64,000 bases of DNA from Deltaproteobacteria bacterium. Lineage in GTDB: Bacteria; Desulfobacterota; Desulfomonilia; UBA1062. Location of the stretch: assembly GCA_017992605.1 (NCBI GenBank), contig JAGOOG010000001.1, positions 1 to 64,000 on the forward strand, in the 5' to 3' direction. A program made the position numbers and the translations under genes. Within the stretch, counting starts at the first letter, position 1. The number at the start of each line of letters is the position of its first letter. Below the pieces are notes generated by a model. That model searched no databases, was not told the origin of the DNA, and worked only from the letters and a program-made list of their open reading frames with translations. Below are positions 61,467-64,000 of the stretch, one piece after another.

Positions 61467-62090
61467 GTGAAGATACGCAAGGAAGGGTACCCCTTCATAG
61501 CCATCGCGTCGGCCGCGTTCGGCCTGATGTTCCTCGCCGGAGGTCTGCTCCTGCGACTTGCCGCCATCGTCCCGGTGCTCTTCGTCACCTGGTTTTTCCG
61601 GGATCCTGAGCGCACCGTGCCCCAGGGCGAGGGGATCGTGGTCTCGCCCGCCGACGGCAAGGTGATCGAGGTGTCCGAGACCGCAGAAGAGAAGGTCGGT
61701 CCCTGCACCAAGGTGGCAATCTTCATGTCCGTGTTCAGCGTTCACGTGAACCGGGTGCCTGTCTCCGGGACGGTCGTCGACGTACGGTACAGACCGGGAA
61801 CCTTTCACGTCGCGAGCATGGGCAAGAAGACCGAGGCCAACGAGCGCATGATCATCTATATCGAAACCGAGCATGGGATGTTCAGGGTGGATCAGGTGGC
61901 CGGGCTCGTGGCCCGCAGGATCTCATGCTGGCTGAACCCCGGGGATCGGGCCGTCCAGGGCGAGCGTTTCGGGCTCATAAGGTTCGGATCGCTCCTGGAA
62001 TGCTGGCTCCCCAAAGGATTCACCCCGGCGTGCGAGCGAGGCCAGACGGTTCATGCAGGGGAAAGCGTGATCGGGAGGAAGGTCTCATGA
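61467..62090 (+). CDS. psd: Phosphatidylserine decarboxylase proenzyme (short, archaeal-type)
   Basis: 207 residues with GTG start at 61467 and GGGAG upstream. An N-terminal membrane helix (about 9-42) is followed by the decarboxylase domain: SPADGKVIEV, FMSVFSVHVNRVPVSG (catalytic His), VDQVAGLVARR, and the self-cleavage site RFGS (Gly174-Ser175), which yields the pyruvoyl group. It makes phosphatidylethanolamine. Overlaps pssA by 4 bases (ATGA), matching function: the next gene makes its substrate. Confidence 0.95.
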   Translation: MKIRKEGYPFIAIASAAFGLMFLAGGLLLRLAAIVPVLFVTWFFRDPERTVPQGEGIVVSPADGKVIEVSETAEEKVGPCTKVAIFMSVFSVHVNRVPVSGTVVDVRYRPGTFHVASMGKKTEANERMIIYIETEHGMFRVDQVAGLVARRISCWLNPGDRAVQGERFGLIRFGSLLECWLPKGFTPACERGQTVHAGESVIGRKVS

Positions 62091-62896
62091 GGAGAAGACG
62101 CGAAGCCAGTGAAGAGAAGCAGAAGCGCTCGGTTCCGTTCCTGCCGAACTTCATCACCACCATGAGCCTGTTCTGCGGGTTCTACTCCATCATGTTCTCT
62201 CTGAGGAGGGATTTTCACTGGGCTGCCATCCTCATCCTCATAGCCGGTTTCATCGACGGCCTGGACGGGCGGGTGGCCCGCATGACCGGGACTACCTCCG
62301 AGTTCGGCAAGCAGTACGACTCGCTTTCGGACGTCATAGCCTTCGGCGTGGCTCCGGCGCTCATGGTCTACCTCTGGCAGCTCAATGCCTTCGGCAAGCT
62401 GGGCTTCATCGCCACCTTCCTGTTCGTTGCCTGCGGGGCGCTGCGTCTCGCCCGTTTCAACATCGACACCGCGGGCTCCATGACCAACTTCACCGGACTG
62501 CCGATTCCGGTGGCCGCCGCAGGCGTGGTGTGCACCTACCTGCTCACCGAGGAGCTTGTCCGGATGATGGGTTCCCTGCCGTCAATGACGCCGGTGGCCG
62601 TTCTGCTCGGGGTCTATGTGCTGTCCTTCCTCATGGTGAGCACCGTACCGTACCCGAGTTTCAAGCATGTGGCGTACATCAAGGCGCACCCGTTCCAGCT
62701 GCTCGTGGCAGGCGTCCTGCTGCTCATGGTGGTGGCGATGGCGCCGGAGATCATGCTCTTCACCCTCGCCATGACATTCATCGTGGGGGGGGCCGTCTGG
62801 AGCTGGATCGCCCATGCCGTCGAGGTCAGACGTCAGAAGAAAGACATTAAGAGGAGAGCGGATGAAGGTATCACAGGACAGGATCATCATATTTGA
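62087..62896 (+). CDS. pssA: CDP-diacylglycerol--serine O-phosphatidyltransferase
   Basis: 269 residues from ATG 62087. CDP-alcohol phosphatidyltransferase signature [20 protein letters not shown] and YDSLSD (D-G-x2-A-R-x8-G-x3-D-x3-D) at about 60-85. About eight hydrophobic segments; the long C-terminal membrane part and charged tail are typical of the bacterial PssA (type II). It makes phosphatidylserine in the inner membrane. Its 3' end overlaps leuA by 35 bases in another frame. Confidence 0.95.
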   Translation: MRRRREASEEKQKRSVPFLPNFITTMSLFCGFYSIMFSLRRDFHWAAILILIAGFIDGLDGRVARMTGTTSEFGKQYDSLSDVIAFGVAPALMVYLWQLNAFGKLGFIATFLFVACGALRLARFNIDTAGSMTNFTGLPIPVAAAGVVCTYLLTEELVRMMGSLPSMTPVAVLLGVYVLSFLMVSTVPYPSFKHVAYIKAHPFQLLVAGVLLLMVVAMAPEIMLFTLAMTFIVGGAVWSWIAHAVEVRRQKKDIKRRADEGITGQDHHI

Positions 62897-64000
62897 CACG
62901 ACGCTGCGGGACGGGGAGCAGTCCCCGGGAGCCAGCATGGATGTTCACGAGAAGGTGCTGGTGGCGAAGCAGCTCGAGATACTCGGTGTGGACAAGATCG
63001 AGGCCGGTTTCCCCATTACTTCCCCCGGGGATTTCGACGCGGTGCAGGCCATCGCGGGCGAGGTCGAACGGTCGTCCATCGTAGGCCTGTGCAGGGCCAG
63101 GGACGAGGACATCCAGGCCGCCTGGGACGCTGTCAGGGAGGCGAAGATGCCGTGCATCCACACCTTCATCGCCACCTCTGACATCCATCTGAAGTACCAG
63201 CTCCGCATGAGCAGGGACGAGGTGATCAAGTCCGTGGAGCACTCGGTGGGCCAGTGCAAGTCCCTGTGCGCCGACGTCGAGTTCTCCGCCATGGACGCCA
63301 CCCGCTCGGACTGGGATTTTCTTGCCGATGTCTATACCGTTGCCCTCGCATCGGGGGCCACCACCATCAACGTACCCGACACGGTGGGCTACACGAACCC
63401 CCAGGAGTTCTTCAACCTCATCACCCACCTGAAGAAGAAGGTCAAGGGCATCGAGCAGGCGGTGATCAGCGTGCACTGCCACAACGACCTGGGCATGGCG
63501 GTGGCCAACTCCGTCTCCGCGGTCATGGCCGGCGCACGCCAGATCGAGTGCACCATCAACGGCATCGGCGAGCGGGCCGGCAACACCTCGCTGGAGGAGG
63601 TGGTGATGATCTTCAATGTCCGCAAGGATCTCTACGGCGTGACATCCGGCATCGACACCACCCAGATCTTCCCGACGAGCAGGCTTGTGACCCACATCAC
63701 CGGCATACCCGTGCAGCCGAACAAGGCCATCGTGGGGGCCAACGCCTTTGCCCACGAGTCGGGCATCCACCAGGACGGGTACCTCAAGGAACGCTCCACC
63801 TACGAGATCATGACCCCCGAGACCGTGGGTCTGGGCACGAGCAGCCTGGTCCTGGGCAAGCACTCGGGCAAGCACGCGTTGACCAAACGGCTCGAGCAGC
63901 TCGGTTACCGCCTCGACGACAAGGACGTCAGGAAGGTGTTCAAACGCTTCAAGGAGATCGCGGACAAGAAGAAGGAGATCTTCGACGAGGATATCGAGGC
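62862..64000 (+). CDS. leuA: 2-isopropylmalate synthase, 3' end outside window
   Basis: First 379 residues. Start ATG 62862 with AGGAGAG upstream, inside pssA. Catalytic TIM barrel with [16 protein letters not shown] at the N-terminus (metal Asp and acid-binding Arg), the [12 protein letters not shown] metal histidines, [15 protein letters not shown] and [10 protein letters not shown]. The C-terminal leucine-feedback domain lies beyond the window. It joins acetyl-CoA to 2-oxoisovalerate. It ends the visible ilvBNC-psd-pssA-leuA order; the 35-base overlap with pssA suggests coupled translation. Confidence 0.96.
   Translation, partial: MKVSQDRIIIFDTTLRDGEQSPGASMDVHEKVLVAKQLEILGVDKIEAGFPITSPGDFDAVQAIAGEVERSSIVGLCRARDEDIQAAWDAVREAKMPCIHTFIATSDIHLKYQLRMSRDEVIKSVEHSVGQCKSLCADVEFSAMDATRSDWDFLADVYTVALASGATTINVPDTVGYTNPQEFFNLITHLKKKVKGIEQAVISVHCHNDLGMAVANSVSAVMAGARQIECTINGIGERAGNTSLEEVVMIFNVRKDLYGVTSGIDTTQIFPTSRLVTHITGIPVQPNKAIVGANAFAHESGIHQDGYLKERSTYEIMTPETVGLGTSSLVLGKHSGKHALTKRLEQLGYRLDDKDVRKVFKRFKEIADKKKEIFDEDIE

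Overview
This GC-rich window looks like chromosomal DNA of a Gram-negative bacterium, most plausibly a Desulfobacterota/Deltaproteobacteria-type anaerobe. This is inference from gene content and order: an Omp85/TamB outer-membrane pair, the order ilvB-ilvN-ilvC-psd-pssA-leuA, an AtuA-type acyl-CoA cluster, an iron-sulfur protein with a CxCCxCCC motif, NDP-forming acyl-CoA synthetase alpha subunits, PilZ/HDOD/RsbRD-type signalling proteins, and no respiratory oxidase. No phage, integrase, transposase gene or CRISPR array was seen.

Layout. 0-14.1 kb: a truncated CoA-ligase subunit, an Omp85 protein with seven predicted POTRA domains, a 1399-residue TamB, and three monovalent cation/proton antiporters (two Kef/CPA2, one NhaP2/CPA1). 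14.3-21.9 kb: a HAD hydrolase, tRNA-Val(GAC), and the classical thrS-infC-rpmI-rplT-pheS-pheT cluster; infC appears to use a rare AUA start. 21.9-24.5 kb: an unknown secreted protein, a flippase-like membrane protein and a TetR regulator. 24.8-35.0 kb: a catabolic cluster of two acyl-CoA dehydrogenases, a three-gene biotin-dependent acyl-CoA carboxylase, a crotonase, an AtuA protein and a nitronate-monooxygenase-like flavoprotein. It resembles leucine (liu) or acyclic-terpene (atu) pathways but lacks a lyase. 35-57.8 kb: a mosaic of signalling and accessory genes (RsbRD-type, DUF3303, MarC, Fe-S/winged helix, Cys-rich peptide, two histidine kinases, dodecin, PLC-like protein, two more CoA-ligase alpha subunits, threonine aldolase, PadR, CBS, PilZ, HDAC-like, double cNMP-binding protein, patatin, MBL-fold, beta-decarboxylating dehydrogenase, HDOD/EAL, small cytochrome-b-like protein). 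57.9-64 kb: DUF465 protein and the ilvBNC-psd-pssA-leuA operon, cut by the window end.

The most unusual non-coding signal is a family of short inverted-repeat elements (core AAAATGGGGTCAGAGTCG) at three intergenic sites. Two of these loci carry stacks of progressively shortened copies of the element's own tip. One lies between near-identical ~100-bp direct repeats derived from the end of the Omp85 gene. A 23-bp near-perfect hairpin lies inside the acyl-CoA operon. The best candidate for new biology at gene level is the 24.8-35.0 kb cluster, where one dehydrogenase has lost the usual catalytic glutamate while its neighbour keeps it. All functional calls come from reading translated sequence; no database search was run.
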